Below, one piece after another: positions 47,992 to 56,761 of a stretch of DNA of 64,000 nucleotides. Within the stretch, counting starts at the first letter, position 1. The number at the start of each line of letters is the position of its first letter. The notes beneath the pieces were generated by a model that was not told the origin of the DNA, made no database searches, and saw nothing but the letters and a program-made list of their open reading frames with translations. The position numbers and the translations under genes are program-made. Source of the stretch: Paractinoplanes pyxinae (GTDB taxonomy: Bacteria > Actinomycetota > Actinomycetes > Mycobacteriales > Micromonosporaceae); NCBI RefSeq assembly GCF_026626335.1, contig NZ_JAPNTZ010000001.1:124001-188000 (forward strand). Reading direction: 5' to 3'.

Positions 47992-48320
47992 ATGCGTCCT
48001 GAGCAGATCATGGCCGGCGTGGCGGCCGTTCCCGGGTTGGCGGCGGTGGCACTGCCTGCGGGGGCGGAGACCGCCGCCGACCCGTAAGTCTTCACGAGGG
48101 CCGACGTCGGGCTTTCCGGGACATCCGGGTGCTGCTGATTCTCGGGTACGCGCCGCCGTGGGCCAACGGCGGGCACGCCGACGACAACTGGTTCCCGGTC
48201 GTCGACTCGACGTGGCGGGCGATCGTCGACGCCACGAACAAGGGCAACTACGGCGACGGAAGCACCGCGACCCGGCGGCTGCGGTACTGGCAGCTGGCGA
48301 AGATCGCGCACGAGATGGTG
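47992..48320 (+). pseudogene. Relic of a secreted, possibly glycosidase-like gene
   Basis: An ATG at 47992 starts a signal-peptide-like stretch (MAGVAAVPGLAAVALPAGA) that hits TAA at 48085-48087. In another frame, from about 48120, comes GYAPPWANGG then DDNWFPVVDSTWRAIVDAT, which looks like the start of a real catalytic domain of GH39/GH5 type (GYxPxWA). It ends after about 65 residues in unrelated sequence. A deletion plus frameshift would explain this. The family assignment is weak. Confidence 0.5.
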
Positions 48321-48647
48321 GATTTATCGTGCGGTGATCGTTCTGGTACTGGTCAAACGGTCCGCCAGGCTCTGCCGACGATTTCGCTGGCTCAAGTCCA
48401 GAGGCGCCAAGGATGGTGGTTTCCGGACTCATCTCGGCAGATCCGGGCACTCGCGCTCCCCGGGTCTCTTGGCGCTTGCACGTAGCGTGTGCGAATTGCC
48501 GGGCCCCGGCGCCGTCGCCCCGCTCGATGTGGATGTGAACGGATCCCTCAAGAGTTGACGGCGGTTGAGCTGCAGGACCTTGCCGGACGGTGGACCTGGA
48601 GGCGAGCGAGCGGGGAGAGTTTCGGTCGAAAGCCGAGAGAGCGCCGC
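48321..48647. other. Non-coding stretch after the relic
   Basis: I find no supported gene. One copy of the repeated ATCTCGGCAGATCCG lies at 48431-48445, identical over 15 bases to 46743-46757. Confidence 0.6.
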
Positions 48648-50303
48648 TCAGCGGCGTCTCGCTTCGCGGCGCCAGACGGCGGGGGAGTAGCGGGCCGGGG
48701 TCAGGGCCTGCTCGGTTGGGGCGAAGCCCTCCGGGAGGCCCGGGCGGCGCCACGTTTCTGGCGGGTGGTTCTTCGGCAGCCACTCGCGGCGCCAGATGCC
48801 CAGGGCGGTGTCGAGGTCGGCCAGGGCCGGTTCGAGCTGGTCGGTCACGGGGGTGCGCAGGTGCTCGGCCCACAGCTTGACGCGCAGGTCGCGTACGAGG
48901 GAACCGGTTGTGACGAACGTCGAGGTGATCTCGCTGTCGGTGCCGACCATCGAGCGGCTGAAGAAGTTGGCTGAGCCGATGCTGGCGAAGACGTCGTCGA
49001 CCAGCATCAGCTTGGTGTGGACGGTCAGGTTGTCGATGCGGTACATGACCACGTTGCGGCGGGCGGCGACCGGGAGCCGGGCCAGGACCCGCCACCGCAG
49101 GTCGTGCGTGATCACCGGGTGGACGGTGCTGTCGCCGCCGTCGGCCGGGTCGCGGCGGCCGGAGCCGACCAGGATTATCTTGACGCCCCGGCGGGCGGCT
49201 GCGCGCAGTTGGCCGTACAGCTGGAACCTGGGGTCGCCGCCCGGCGACTCGTGGAAATACTGGTCCTCGAGGTAGATGTAGCGTTCGGCGGCGCCGATCG
49301 CGGTGGTCATCGAGTGGTAGATCTCCTGAATTCCCGCCCGTACGACGTTGGCCCGGCGCATCCGGCGCAGGGCCCGGTGGCGATAGAGCGACCACGGCCG
49401 GTAGGAGCGCACGACCTGCACCGCGGTTCCCTCGGCCGGGTGCTCGGGCTGCTCGGGCGCCGGCGGCACCTCCCGCGGTGGATCCTGCGGGTTGAGCCAG
49501 GTGAACCCGCCGCTGGGCAGGTGGAAGTACTCCGGCGGCAGGTTGCGCGCGATGGGCCGCGGTGGCAGGGCGGCCGTGTTCTGCCAGCGGAACTGGAACG
49601 TCTCACGCACCCGGACGGCGGCCGGGCCGTGCAGGCGGGCCGCCGCGTCGTGCCAGCCCCACCGGTGTTCGCCCAGCTTGAGCCGGTGGTGCGGCGAGTG
49701 GTCGAACCGGCTCGGCGAAAGGTCAAGACCGCCGACGTACGCGGTGAGGACCCCGCCGTGGCTGAACACCACGAGTTTCTGGTGGTTGGAGCCCAGCAGC
49801 GGGCCCGACCAGTCGAGCAGCACCCGGTCTTCCAGCGGCGGCGTGGCCACGTCGACGGTCGACGGCTTCCAGGCCCGGATCACCCGCGCGGCCAGGGTGT
49901 TGGCCCGGAACGGCCCGACCGGCAGCCACGGCACCCCGCCCGAGAACTCGGCCGCGCTGAGCACGATCCGCACGTCGGTGCCGGCCGCGGCCTTCTCGGC
50001 GAGCACGTCGGTGAACGGGCGGTAGCCGGCCTCCCCGGCGACCCGACCGGTCAGGTCGAGCTGGGGGTCGGCCTGATAGCTGGCGATGTAGACGGCGTCG
50101 TCCGGGCCGAGGGCGGCCATGTGATCGGCCAGCTCGGTGAAGTAGGTGACGCCGTCGATGATCGGCTCGTACCGCGAGTTCTCGGCGAAGATCGGGCAGG
50201 CGTCGGTGGCCGGTGGCAGGTACCGGCTGATCAGCTCGGTCAGCGGCGAGGCGGGCGGCATGCCGTGATTGAACCGGAAACCGCCCGCGACGGCAACGAC
50301 CAC
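48648..50303 (-). CDS. Phospholipase D-superfamily protein
   Basis: This protein of about 551 residues has two HKD motifs: the first HQKLVVFSHGGVLTAYVGGLD near residue 193 and the second HTKLMLVDDVFASIGSANFFSRS near residue 430. Two HKD copies form one active site, so it could be a phospholipase D, cardiolipin synthase or related transferase. No signal peptide or obvious membrane helix is visible. The start is uncertain: GTG 50303 and ATG 50261 both lack a ribosome-binding site. It is 10 bases from the preceding small gene and may form an operon with it. Confidence 0.85.
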   Translation of the reverse strand: MVVAVAGGFRFNHGMPPASPLTELISRYLPPATDACPIFAENSRYEPIIDGVTYFTELADHMAALGPDDAVYIASYQADPQLDLTGRVAGEAGYRPFTDVLAEKAAAGTDVRIVLSAAEFSGGVPWLPVGPFRANTLAARVIRAWKPSTVDVATPPLEDRVLLDWSGPLLGSNHQKLVVFSHGGVLTAYVGGLDLSPSRFDHSPHHRLKLGEHRWGWHDAAARLHGPAAVRVRETFQFRWQNTAALPPRPIARNLPPEYFHLPSGGFTWLNPQDPPREVPPAPEQPEHPAEGTAVQVVRSYRPWSLYRHRALRRMRRANVVRAGIQEIYHSMTTAIGAAERYIYLEDQYFHESPGGDPRFQLYGQLRAAARRGVKIILVGSGRRDPADGGDSTVHPVITHDLRWRVLARLPVAARRNVVMYRIDNLTVHTKLMLVDDVFASIGSANFFSRSMVGTDSEITSTFVTTGSLVRDLRVKLWAEHLRTPVTDQLEPALADLDTALGIWRREWLPKNHPPETWRRPGLPEGFAPTEQALTPARYSPAVWRREARRR

Positions 50304-50312
50304 TGAACCGTT

Positions 50313-50660
50313 TCAGGCGGCCTCGGAGCGCGGGCTGTCCGGGCCGCCGACGTGTCGTCCGGGATGCCCGTCGAACAGCGTGCACTCCCGTTCCTCGACG
50401 GGCGGCGTGCTCTTCGCCGGGCACCAGGTGTAGGGGTTGATCTCGGACGCGCTCAGCGTCCACTGGATCCACCACATCGTGGCCTCCACTTGCTGGCCCA
50501 GCGCGGCGTGCGAGCCTTCGTGGCCGAGTTCGAGTTCGCACCCCAGCTCGGTCTGCACGCTGGGCGCCTCCGCGGGCAGCCCGTCGAAGAAGGCGAGCTG
50601 GGCGGCGTCGAGCGTGATCCGGGCCGGGCACGGGCGCAGGTCCTCTTGAGCGATCGACAT
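50313..50660 (-). CDS. Small hypothetical protein with cysteines
   Basis: This protein of about 115 residues has no family I recognise. It contains Cys residues in pairs (PCPAR, LGCELELG, WCPAK, ECTLF), several His and a WWIQW stretch, which could bind a metal. ATG 50660 is a better guess than GTG 50678, but neither has a clear ribosome-binding site. It precedes the PLD gene on the same strand and may be co-transcribed. Confidence 0.6.
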   Translation of the reverse strand: MSIAQEDLRPCPARITLDAAQLAFFDGLPAEAPSVQTELGCELELGHEGSHAALGQQVEATMWWIQWTLSASEINPYTWCPAKSTPPVEERECTLFDGHPGRHVGGPDSPRSEAA

Positions 50661-50713
50661 GAATGTATGAGTGCCCACGACGGGTCAGTTCTTAACCGGT
50701 TAACAATGTTTTG

Positions 50714-51553
50714 ATGACCGGCATGAATGCTCTGGTGCTCGGCGGCGGTGGCGTCACGGGAGTCGCGTGGGAGATCGGGCTGCTGCACGGCCTGGCCGAA
50801 CACGGCGTGGACCTGACCGATGCCGGCCTGCTCGTGGGGACCTCGGCCGGGTCCTCGGTGGCCGCTCAGGTGCTCTCCGGGAAGCCGCTGTCCCATCTTT
50901 ACGAGGCACAGGTCGCCGGCGCGAGCAGCGAACTGGCCGCCCGGCTGGGTCCGGGCGTCCTGCTCAGCTTCGTGGTCGCCGGTCTCTGGCCGGGCGATCC
51001 GGCCCGGGGCCGGGCCTGGCTGGGCCGCCGGGCGTTGCGCGCCCGCACCGTGCCGGAAGAGGAGCGCCGCGCGGTGATCGCCCGCCGCATCGGCGACGGC
51101 GACTGGCCGGCGACCCGCCTGCTCATTCCGGCCGTGGAGGCCGAGACGGGCCGCGTGCGAGTTTTCGACTCGGCCAGTGGCGTGCCGCTGGCCGACGCGG
51201 TCGCCGCCAGCTGCGCGGTGCCGCTGGTCTGGCCGCCGGTGACGATCGACGGGGTGCGGTACGTCGACGGCGGCGTCCGCTCGGTCGCCAACGCCGACCT
51301 GGCCGAGGGCAGCGAGCGGGTGGTCGTGCTCGCCCCGACGACCCAATCGGCGCGACGGGCCGGTCGGCCGGCCGCGCAGATCGCGGCACTCGGCCCCGAG
51401 GTGCGGGGTGCCGTGGTGTCCCCGGACGCCGCCGCGCGGGCCGCGATCGGCGGCAACATGCTCGACCCGGCCCGCCGCCGCCCGGCCGCCGAGGCCGGCC
51501 GGGCTCAGGCCGCGGCCGAGGCCGACCGGATCCGCGCCGTCTGGGCAGTCTGA
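50714..51553 (+). CDS. Patatin-like phospholipase
   Basis: This 279-residue hydrolase has the oxyanion stretch GGGG (10-13), the nucleophile elbow GTSAG with Ser44 and the catalytic Asp185 in YVDGGV, where patatins normally have DGG or DGA. It therefore should hydrolyse acyl esters, probably of lipids. A short Ala/Arg-rich helix ends the protein. ATG 50714 and ATG 50723 are both possible. The next gene starts 71 bases later on the same strand, past the dyad at 51561. Confidence 0.88.
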   Translation: MTGMNALVLGGGGVTGVAWEIGLLHGLAEHGVDLTDAGLLVGTSAGSSVAAQVLSGKPLSHLYEAQVAGASSELAARLGPGVLLSFVVAGLWPGDPARGRAWLGRRALRARTVPEEERRAVIARRIGDGDWPATRLLIPAVEAETGRVRVFDSASGVPLADAVAASCAVPLVWPPVTIDGVRYVDGGVRSVANADLAEGSERVVVLAPTTQSARRAGRPAAQIAALGPEVRGAVVSPDAAARAAIGGNMLDPARRRPAAEAGRAQAAAEADRIRAVWAV

Positions 51554-51560
51554 GGTCGCG

Positions 51561-51579
51561 TACTCAGAAGGGTTGAGTA
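51561..51579. promoter_or_regulatory. Dyad upstream of the four-gene operon
   Basis: TACTCA and TGAGTA lie seven bases apart in the 71-base gap before the CoA-ligase-like gene. They are perfect complements and well placed for a regulator of the operon. Confidence 0.45.
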
Positions 51580-51624
51580 GCCGCGGGGAAGTGACGGGCG
51601 GCGGGAACTCATAGCGTCTTATCC

Positions 51625-53166
51625 GTGATCTCGACCTTGCGGCAAGGGACGCTCCGGCTCGTCAGTTACGCGCTGAGCGGCATCTACGACCTCTATCGGC
51701 GGCACCCGGCGGTGTGGCGTTTCATGGCCCGGCACTACCGGCCGCGAATGGGTGGTTTCGCCCGGCTGCACGCGTGGATGACGTGTCAGTTCGCGGCTCT
51801 GGACGTGCCCGCGTACGCCGATTTCCTGCGCCGCCACGGGTGGGAGTTCCGCTGGTTCGACCTCGAGAGCTACCCGCCCACCGGAAAGGCCTCGTACGTG
51901 CGGGCCTATCCGGAGCACGAGCGCTGCCGCAACGGGCGGTTCGAAATCGCGGGCAGTGTGGTCGACGAGTCGTCGGGGTCGTCGGGGCAGCCGTTCAACT
52001 GGGTCCGCAGCCGGGCCGAACTGCAGTCGGTGCACCGCAATCTGGCCGCGTACGCGACGATGATTTTCCCGGCCAAGCGACGGTTCGTCATCAACGCCTA
52101 TTCGATGGGCGCGTGGGCGACCGGCACCAACACCGGCATCGCCATGTCGCGGATCGCCATGGTGAAGAACACCGGGCCCGACATCCGCAAGATCGTCGAC
52201 ACCCTGCGGCACTTCGGGCCCGATTTCGAGTACGTGGTGACCGCGTACCCGCCCTTTCTGAAACGCCTGCTCGACGAGCTCGACGCCGAGCGGTTCCCGT
52301 GGGCCGACTATCGCATCTCCGGTCTCGTCGGGGGCGAGGGCATGACCGAGGCTTTGCGCGACTACCTCGAGAAGCGCTTCCTCAAGGTGCGCTCGGGCTA
52401 CGGCGCGAGCGACCTCACCATCGGCATGGCCGGCGAGACCGACCTGACCGTCTGGGTGCGCCGCCGGCTACGCATCGATCCCGACCTGCGGGCCAAGCTC
52501 CTCGGGCCGGGCGAGGAGCGGCTGCCCATGGTCTTCCAGTACAACCCGCTCGAGACGTACCTGGAAACCAACGCCGATTCGGAGATCCTCTGCACGATCA
52601 ATTCGACCTCGGTGGTGAACCCGAAGGTGCGCTACAACATCGGCGACGAGGGCCGGTTGGCCACGCTGCCCGAGGTGCTGGCGGCCATTGCCGACCCTCA
52701 GGTGCGGGCCGAGGCCGAGGCGGCGATGCGGGTCGACGGAATGCGCCTGCCGTTGCTGTTCCTGTTCGGCCGCAAGGACAGCACCATCTCGTACATGGGG
52801 GCGAACATCTATCCCCAGGACATCGAATACGGCCTGTACGACGGAAATCCGTACGCCAATGCGCTTGAGGGTTTCTGCCTGGAACTGGTGCAGGGCGCCG
52901 ATCTGGAGAGCCGCCCGACCGTCCACATTCAACTGCGATCCGGCGTACGTCTCGAGCCCGCGAAACAGGAATTGCTGGCCGACGCCTGCCGGGCCGGCGT
53001 CCTGGCCCATCTGACCCGGTCGAGCCGCGACTTCGCCGAATCGGTGGCCGAGGATCCGTCCGCCGCCGATCTGCGCATCACCGTCCACGAGCACGGCGCC
53101 GGCCCGTTCGCCGGCGCTTCCGGCAAGCTCAAGAACGTCTACCTCATCAAGGGGACAGCCGCATGA
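51625..53166 (+). CDS. PaaK-like adenylate-forming enzyme
   Basis: This 513-residue protein resembles phenylacetate-CoA ligases (ANL superfamily). Phosphate-loop-like SSGSSGQP lies near residues 115-122, followed by a GGEGM motif in the middle (about 239) that fits the adenylate core, and YGASD near 260, analogous to the YG(S/A)(S/T)E motif. The C-terminal domain has GRKDSTISYMGANIYPQDIE, the hinge region of the family. It should activate a carboxylic acid as adenylate or CoA thioester. GTG 51625 opens the operon, and the next gene overlaps its stop by ATGA. Confidence 0.88.
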   Translation: MISTLRQGTLRLVSYALSGIYDLYRRHPAVWRFMARHYRPRMGGFARLHAWMTCQFAALDVPAYADFLRRHGWEFRWFDLESYPPTGKASYVRAYPEHERCRNGRFEIAGSVVDESSGSSGQPFNWVRSRAELQSVHRNLAAYATMIFPAKRRFVINAYSMGAWATGTNTGIAMSRIAMVKNTGPDIRKIVDTLRHFGPDFEYVVTAYPPFLKRLLDELDAERFPWADYRISGLVGGEGMTEALRDYLEKRFLKVRSGYGASDLTIGMAGETDLTVWVRRRLRIDPDLRAKLLGPGEERLPMVFQYNPLETYLETNADSEILCTINSTSVVNPKVRYNIGDEGRLATLPEVLAAIADPQVRAEAEAAMRVDGMRLPLLFLFGRKDSTISYMGANIYPQDIEYGLYDGNPYANALEGFCLELVQGADLESRPTVHIQLRSGVRLEPAKQELLADACRAGVLAHLTRSSRDFAESVAEDPSAADLRITVHEHGAGPFAGASGKLKNVYLIKGTAA

Positions 53167-53609
53167 GGACCACCGATTTCACCGCCGCCCCGCCGCAGGG
53201 CCAGGCGACCGCCATGTTCATCGGGGCCACTCGCTATTCGGGTCCGCTGGCCATGCTGCACACCATCCGAACCTGGTTCCCGATGGTTCGGCAGATGAAG
53301 CGGATGGCCGGTTATCGCTGGCACACCGTGTACTACCAATTCCCGTACACGATCGGCACCATCGCCTTTTTCAGCGACCAGGACGCCATGCTCAAGTTCG
53401 CGCGCAGCCGCCACCACCGCGAATTGATGTGCTGGCTGACCGACGAGGGCGCGAACAATGCGACCGCCGGCTTCATCCGCCTGTTCACCGCCGAGCCGCA
53501 TGGTTACAGCAATGGCTCGTGGCGCGCCGAGGACGGCAGCATGGCGCACATGCCGACCTGGACGCCGCTGTCCACCGAAGCGGCCGGCCCGACGGTGCAT
53601 CGGCGATGA
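53163..53609 (+). CDS. Small conserved protein, possibly monooxygenase-like
   Basis: This 148-residue protein starts with the overlapping ATGA at 53163 and its stop overlaps the next ATG. It has a compact sheet-helix pattern with FIGATRYSGPLAMLHTIRTW and YQFPYTIGTIAFFSDQDAMLKFARSRHH, resembling small dimeric alpha-beta-barrel proteins of the DUF4188 or quinol-monooxygenase type. I cannot identify catalytic residues. Its place inside a coupled operon shows that it is a real gene and acts with its neighbours. Confidence 0.75.
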   Translation: MRTTDFTAAPPQGQATAMFIGATRYSGPLAMLHTIRTWFPMVRQMKRMAGYRWHTVYYQFPYTIGTIAFFSDQDAMLKFARSRHHRELMCWLTDEGANNATAGFIRLFTAEPHGYSNGSWRAEDGSMAHMPTWTPLSTEAAGPTVHRR

Positions 53610-54661
53610 AAGCCTTTCCCGTACGCACGAAAGCCGACCTGCGCGAGTTCTGTGAACTGCCGTTGCGGCTGCACCCGCGCGACAAATACGTGCCCCTGCC
53701 GGCCCCGGTGATCCGGAGGCACGCGCGCACCGCGAAGCTGTACGTGGTGCGCGACCGCCAGGGACGGGTGGCCGGGCGCACGAGCACCCACCGCGACGCC
53801 GCGTTCGGCCCGGGCCAGCTGTTCGGGCATACAGAGTTCACCGACGACGACGCGGTTTTCGGTGCGCTGATGGACGTCGTGACCCGCGACGCCGAGGGCC
53901 GCGCGCTGTTCGGGCCGGTGGCGTTGCTGCCCAACCAGACCGGCGGCGTGATCACGAGCGGCTTCGAGGAACGCGGGTTCGTCGACTCGGCCTGGAACCC
54001 TTCGTACTACCCCGGAATGTACGAGCGGCACGGTTTCACCCGCCGGTTCGAGGCCGACACCTGGGCGGTCGACGTGGCCGGATCGGCCGCCGCCTACCAG
54101 TTCGACGACAGCCGCCTGGCCACTGAGCGCCTGGTCATCCGGCACGGTTCCCGCCGCGGCCTGCGCCACCAACTGCCGATCCTGCGCGAGATGCTGAACG
54201 CGAGCTTCGCCCGGCTCGGCTACTACACCGAGATCTCGGCCGGGCAACTGGCCGAGCAGACCGACGGCCTGGCCTTCCTGCTCGACGAGGGCCTGCTGGT
54301 GTGGCTCGAGAAGGCGGGCCGCCCGGTGGCGTTCGTGGTGGCCGTCCCCGACATCTCCGAGTTCCTGATGCGAACCGGCGGCCGCCTCGGCCCGCTCGAA
54401 CAGCTGCGGCTGCTGGCCACGCGGTCGCGCTACCGCCGGGACGCCGTCCTGGTCGTCAAGGGTGTCGTGCCCGGCGAGCAGGGCCGGGGCTACATGACGC
54501 TGCTCAGCCGCGAGGTGCACCGCCACCTGGAGGCGGGCGGCTACCGGACGCTGCGCAGCACCTTCGTGGAACGCGACAACGCCGCGTCGGCCGCCTCCTA
54601 CCTGCGGGCCGGCGGCAAACCCCGGCACGGATACACCTTCTACGAGCGAGGTGCGGCATGA
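53606..54661 (+). CDS. GNAT-fold acyltransferase
   Basis: This 351-residue protein has a GNAT domain in the C-terminal half, with the CoA-binding motif VVPGEQGRGYMTLL near residues 288-301 and the following RSTFVERDNAASAASYLRAGG. The N-terminal half looks like a second, degenerate GNAT unit with no clear motif. It could transfer an acyl group from CoA, perhaps that made by the ligase two genes upstream. ATG 53606 overlaps the previous TGA as ATGA, and the next start does the same at its end. Confidence 0.82.
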   Translation: MKAFPVRTKADLREFCELPLRLHPRDKYVPLPAPVIRRHARTAKLYVVRDRQGRVAGRTSTHRDAAFGPGQLFGHTEFTDDDAVFGALMDVVTRDAEGRALFGPVALLPNQTGGVITSGFEERGFVDSAWNPSYYPGMYERHGFTRRFEADTWAVDVAGSAAAYQFDDSRLATERLVIRHGSRRGLRHQLPILREMLNASFARLGYYTEISAGQLAEQTDGLAFLLDEGLLVWLEKAGRPVAFVVAVPDISEFLMRTGGRLGPLEQLRLLATRSRYRRDAVLVVKGVVPGEQGRGYMTLLSREVHRHLEAGGYRTLRSTFVERDNAASAASYLRAGGKPRHGYTFYERGAA

Positions 54662-55605
54662 CCTGGGTACAGGCGCTGCGGGAGCGCGAGGCGCTGTTCC
54701 GCCGGGCGCCGAGCGCGCACAACACCCAGCCCTGGACCATCGACTACCGCGCCGACGAGATCGTCATCGGCGTGGACCCGGCCCGGTCGCTCCCCGACTC
54801 CGACCCGACCGGCCGCGACCTGGCGCTCGGCCTGGGCGCGTTCGCCGAGACGTGCCTGATCGTGGCGGCCGACGCGGGTCTGTCGGTCGGGTGCGACCTC
54901 AGCGACCCGCGGGTGATCCGGCTCGTTCCGGCGGCGGACCGCTACGACACGATCTTCCACCGGGTTGATGTCGAGGCGCGGCGGGTCGCTCGGGGACCGT
55001 ACGCGGAAGGCCTTTTGGATCTGGTGATTCTGGCCGCGCTCGAGGGCGGGATCGTGCATGTGCGCAGCCGTGCCCTGGCCGAGGACCTGGCCGTGGCCGA
55101 CCGCTGGATGTACGGCACCCCGCCGGTGGCCCGCGAACTGCGCGCCTGGCTGCGGCTGAACCCGCGCGACCCCCGCTACGACCGCGACGGGCTGACCGAC
55201 CGCGCCCTCGGCCTGAGCCGTATCGAGGCGCGCGTGCTGTCGGCCGCGCTGCGGGGCTACGGACTGACCCGGCGGCTCGGGCTTCCAGCGCTGCTGGCGG
55301 CCAGTGGCAAGAGCTTATTGCGGTACGACGGAAGCGTCCTGGTGCTGACCGGGCAGCACGCCGACCCCCGCGAGGACGGCCGCCGCCTGCTGCGCATCTG
55401 GCTGCTGCTGGCCCGGTTCGGCTTGGCCGTCCACCCGCTCAGCCAGCTGCTGGACTGCCCGGAAACGGCGGCCCGTCTGGCCGACCGGGTGCACGCGACG
55501 CCGCTGGCGGTCTTCCGGGTCGGCTACCGGTTGGCCGAGCCGGCGCGCTCGGCCCGCCTGCCGGTCACCACCGCGGTCGCGGCCAGGGTCAGGTCCTCGG
55601 GGTAG
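54658..55605 (+). CDS. Nitroreductase-family flavoprotein
   Basis: This 315-residue protein starts with REREALFRRAPSAHNTQPW, the hallmark of the Acg/Rv3131-like nitroreductases that bind FMN. A second region, near residues 190-230, has the helical insert of that group. It could reduce nitro, quinone or activated C=C groups, or store FMN. ATG 54658 overlaps the preceding stop. The last 82 bases lie antisense to the C-terminus of the next gene. Confidence 0.85.
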   Translation: MTWVQALREREALFRRAPSAHNTQPWTIDYRADEIVIGVDPARSLPDSDPTGRDLALGLGAFAETCLIVAADAGLSVGCDLSDPRVIRLVPAADRYDTIFHRVDVEARRVARGPYAEGLLDLVILAALEGGIVHVRSRALAEDLAVADRWMYGTPPVARELRAWLRLNPRDPRYDRDGLTDRALGLSRIEARVLSAALRGYGLTRRLGLPALLAASGKSLLRYDGSVLVLTGQHADPREDGRRLLRIWLLLARFGLAVHPLSQLLDCPETAARLADRVHATPLAVFRVGYRLAEPARSARLPVTTAVAARVRSSG

Positions 55606-56741
55606 AGGCGGCCGAGCAGGGCGAGCACCACCAGGTCATCCAGTCCGGTGCTGTCCACTACGGTCGCGCCCTCAGGACTCCACACCAGACCGGGCGCGCG
55701 CAGAATCGACCAGGGATCGGCGGTCACCTCGCGGCCGTCGGACAGGTCGCCGCGCAGGGCGAAACGGTGACCGCGCAGGGCCTGGCCCAGATCGACGCGG
55801 GCGGCGACCCCGTCGTGGGTCACCTCGATCGCGGAGTCGCCTTTCACCACGCGGGCAGTAAGCGAGCCGGTCCGGGCCGCGGTGGGCGGCAGATCGCCGA
55901 CCGGTGTCCGCGGCGCAGCGTAGTAGTCCGACAGCTCGTATTCGTAGGTGGCCACGGTGTGAACGGCCGGGTCGGGACGCCAGGTGAGCAGATACCGCGG
56001 AGCCGTGTGGAGCGGCTGGTCCAGCACCGCGGGCAGGGCAGTGCCGCCGGGCGCGTCGAAGCCGTACCCGGCCGGGCCGCCGGCGCCGGTGACCACCTGC
56101 CGGGCGTAGCCGACGATGCTGGAGTGCCGGATCCGGCGGACCAGCAGCTCGGTGAGGAACGCGTCGCGGGCCGGTTCGAGGTGCCGCAGGCCGGTGCCGG
56201 TCACGAACACCGGCACGTCCGGCCAGTCGGTGAACGGCAGCAGCGCGTCCCGCAGCAGGACCACCTGGTGCAGCCACTCGTTGTAGAGCTGCATCGTCAC
56301 CGGGCCGCCCCGGCGGCGGAGCAGCAGGTCGGCCGCGCCCGGGGTGAGCAGGTGGCCGTAGCAGTGGCTGCGCACGACCAGCGGCCCGGCCGGCAGCTCG
56401 ATCCGGTCGGTGAGCAGGCGGCGCACGGCCTCGGTGGCCAGGCCGGCGATCTGCTCGCCGATCACGGTGGCCCGCTCGGCCAGTTCGCGGGCCGCCCGGG
56501 AGCTGTCCGGCCCGGCGGTCAGCGGCAGGGCCGACTCCCTGGCGCCCAGGGCCAGCGTGGCCCGGATCTGCTCCTCCAGCACCGGGAGGTCGGCGGCGGT
56601 GAGAGCGTTGTCGTCGATGACGCCCTGCAGCAGCGGCTCGGCGGCGGTCAGGAACTCGCGCGCGGTCATGGTGGCGCCGTCGGCCGGAAAGGTGTGCCAG
56701 CGGCTTCCGCCGAGCGTGACGGTTGATTCTGCGGTGTGCAT
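55524..56741 (-). CDS. Hypothetical protein, 405 residues
   Basis: No family is recognised. The N-terminal half is helical, with a charged segment around 60-110; the middle has LVVRSHCYGHLL and PVTMQLYNEWLHQVVLLRDALLPF; the C-terminal half is beta-rich (YLLTWRPDPAVHTVATYEYELSDYY). No signal peptide or membrane helix is visible, so it is probably cytosolic. ATG 56741 has GGAGG six bases upstream. The TetR gene ends 20 bases upstream on the same strand, so the two are probably one operon. The 82-bp convergent overlap with the nitroreductase is long. Confidence 0.72.
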   Translation of the reverse strand: MHTAESTVTLGGSRWHTFPADGATMTAREFLTAAEPLLQGVIDDNALTAADLPVLEEQIRATLALGARESALPLTAGPDSSRAARELAERATVIGEQIAGLATEAVRRLLTDRIELPAGPLVVRSHCYGHLLTPGAADLLLRRRGGPVTMQLYNEWLHQVVLLRDALLPFTDWPDVPVFVTGTGLRHLEPARDAFLTELLVRRIRHSSIVGYARQVVTGAGGPAGYGFDAPGGTALPAVLDQPLHTAPRYLLTWRPDPAVHTVATYEYELSDYYAAPRTPVGDLPPTAARTGSLTARVVKGDSAIEVTHDGVAARVDLGQALRGHRFALRGDLSDGREVTADPWSILRAPGLVWSPEGATVVDSTGLDDLVVLALLGRLYPEDLTLAATAVVTGRRAERAGSANR

Positions 56742-56761
56742 GGGGGCCTCCGGATCGGAAG

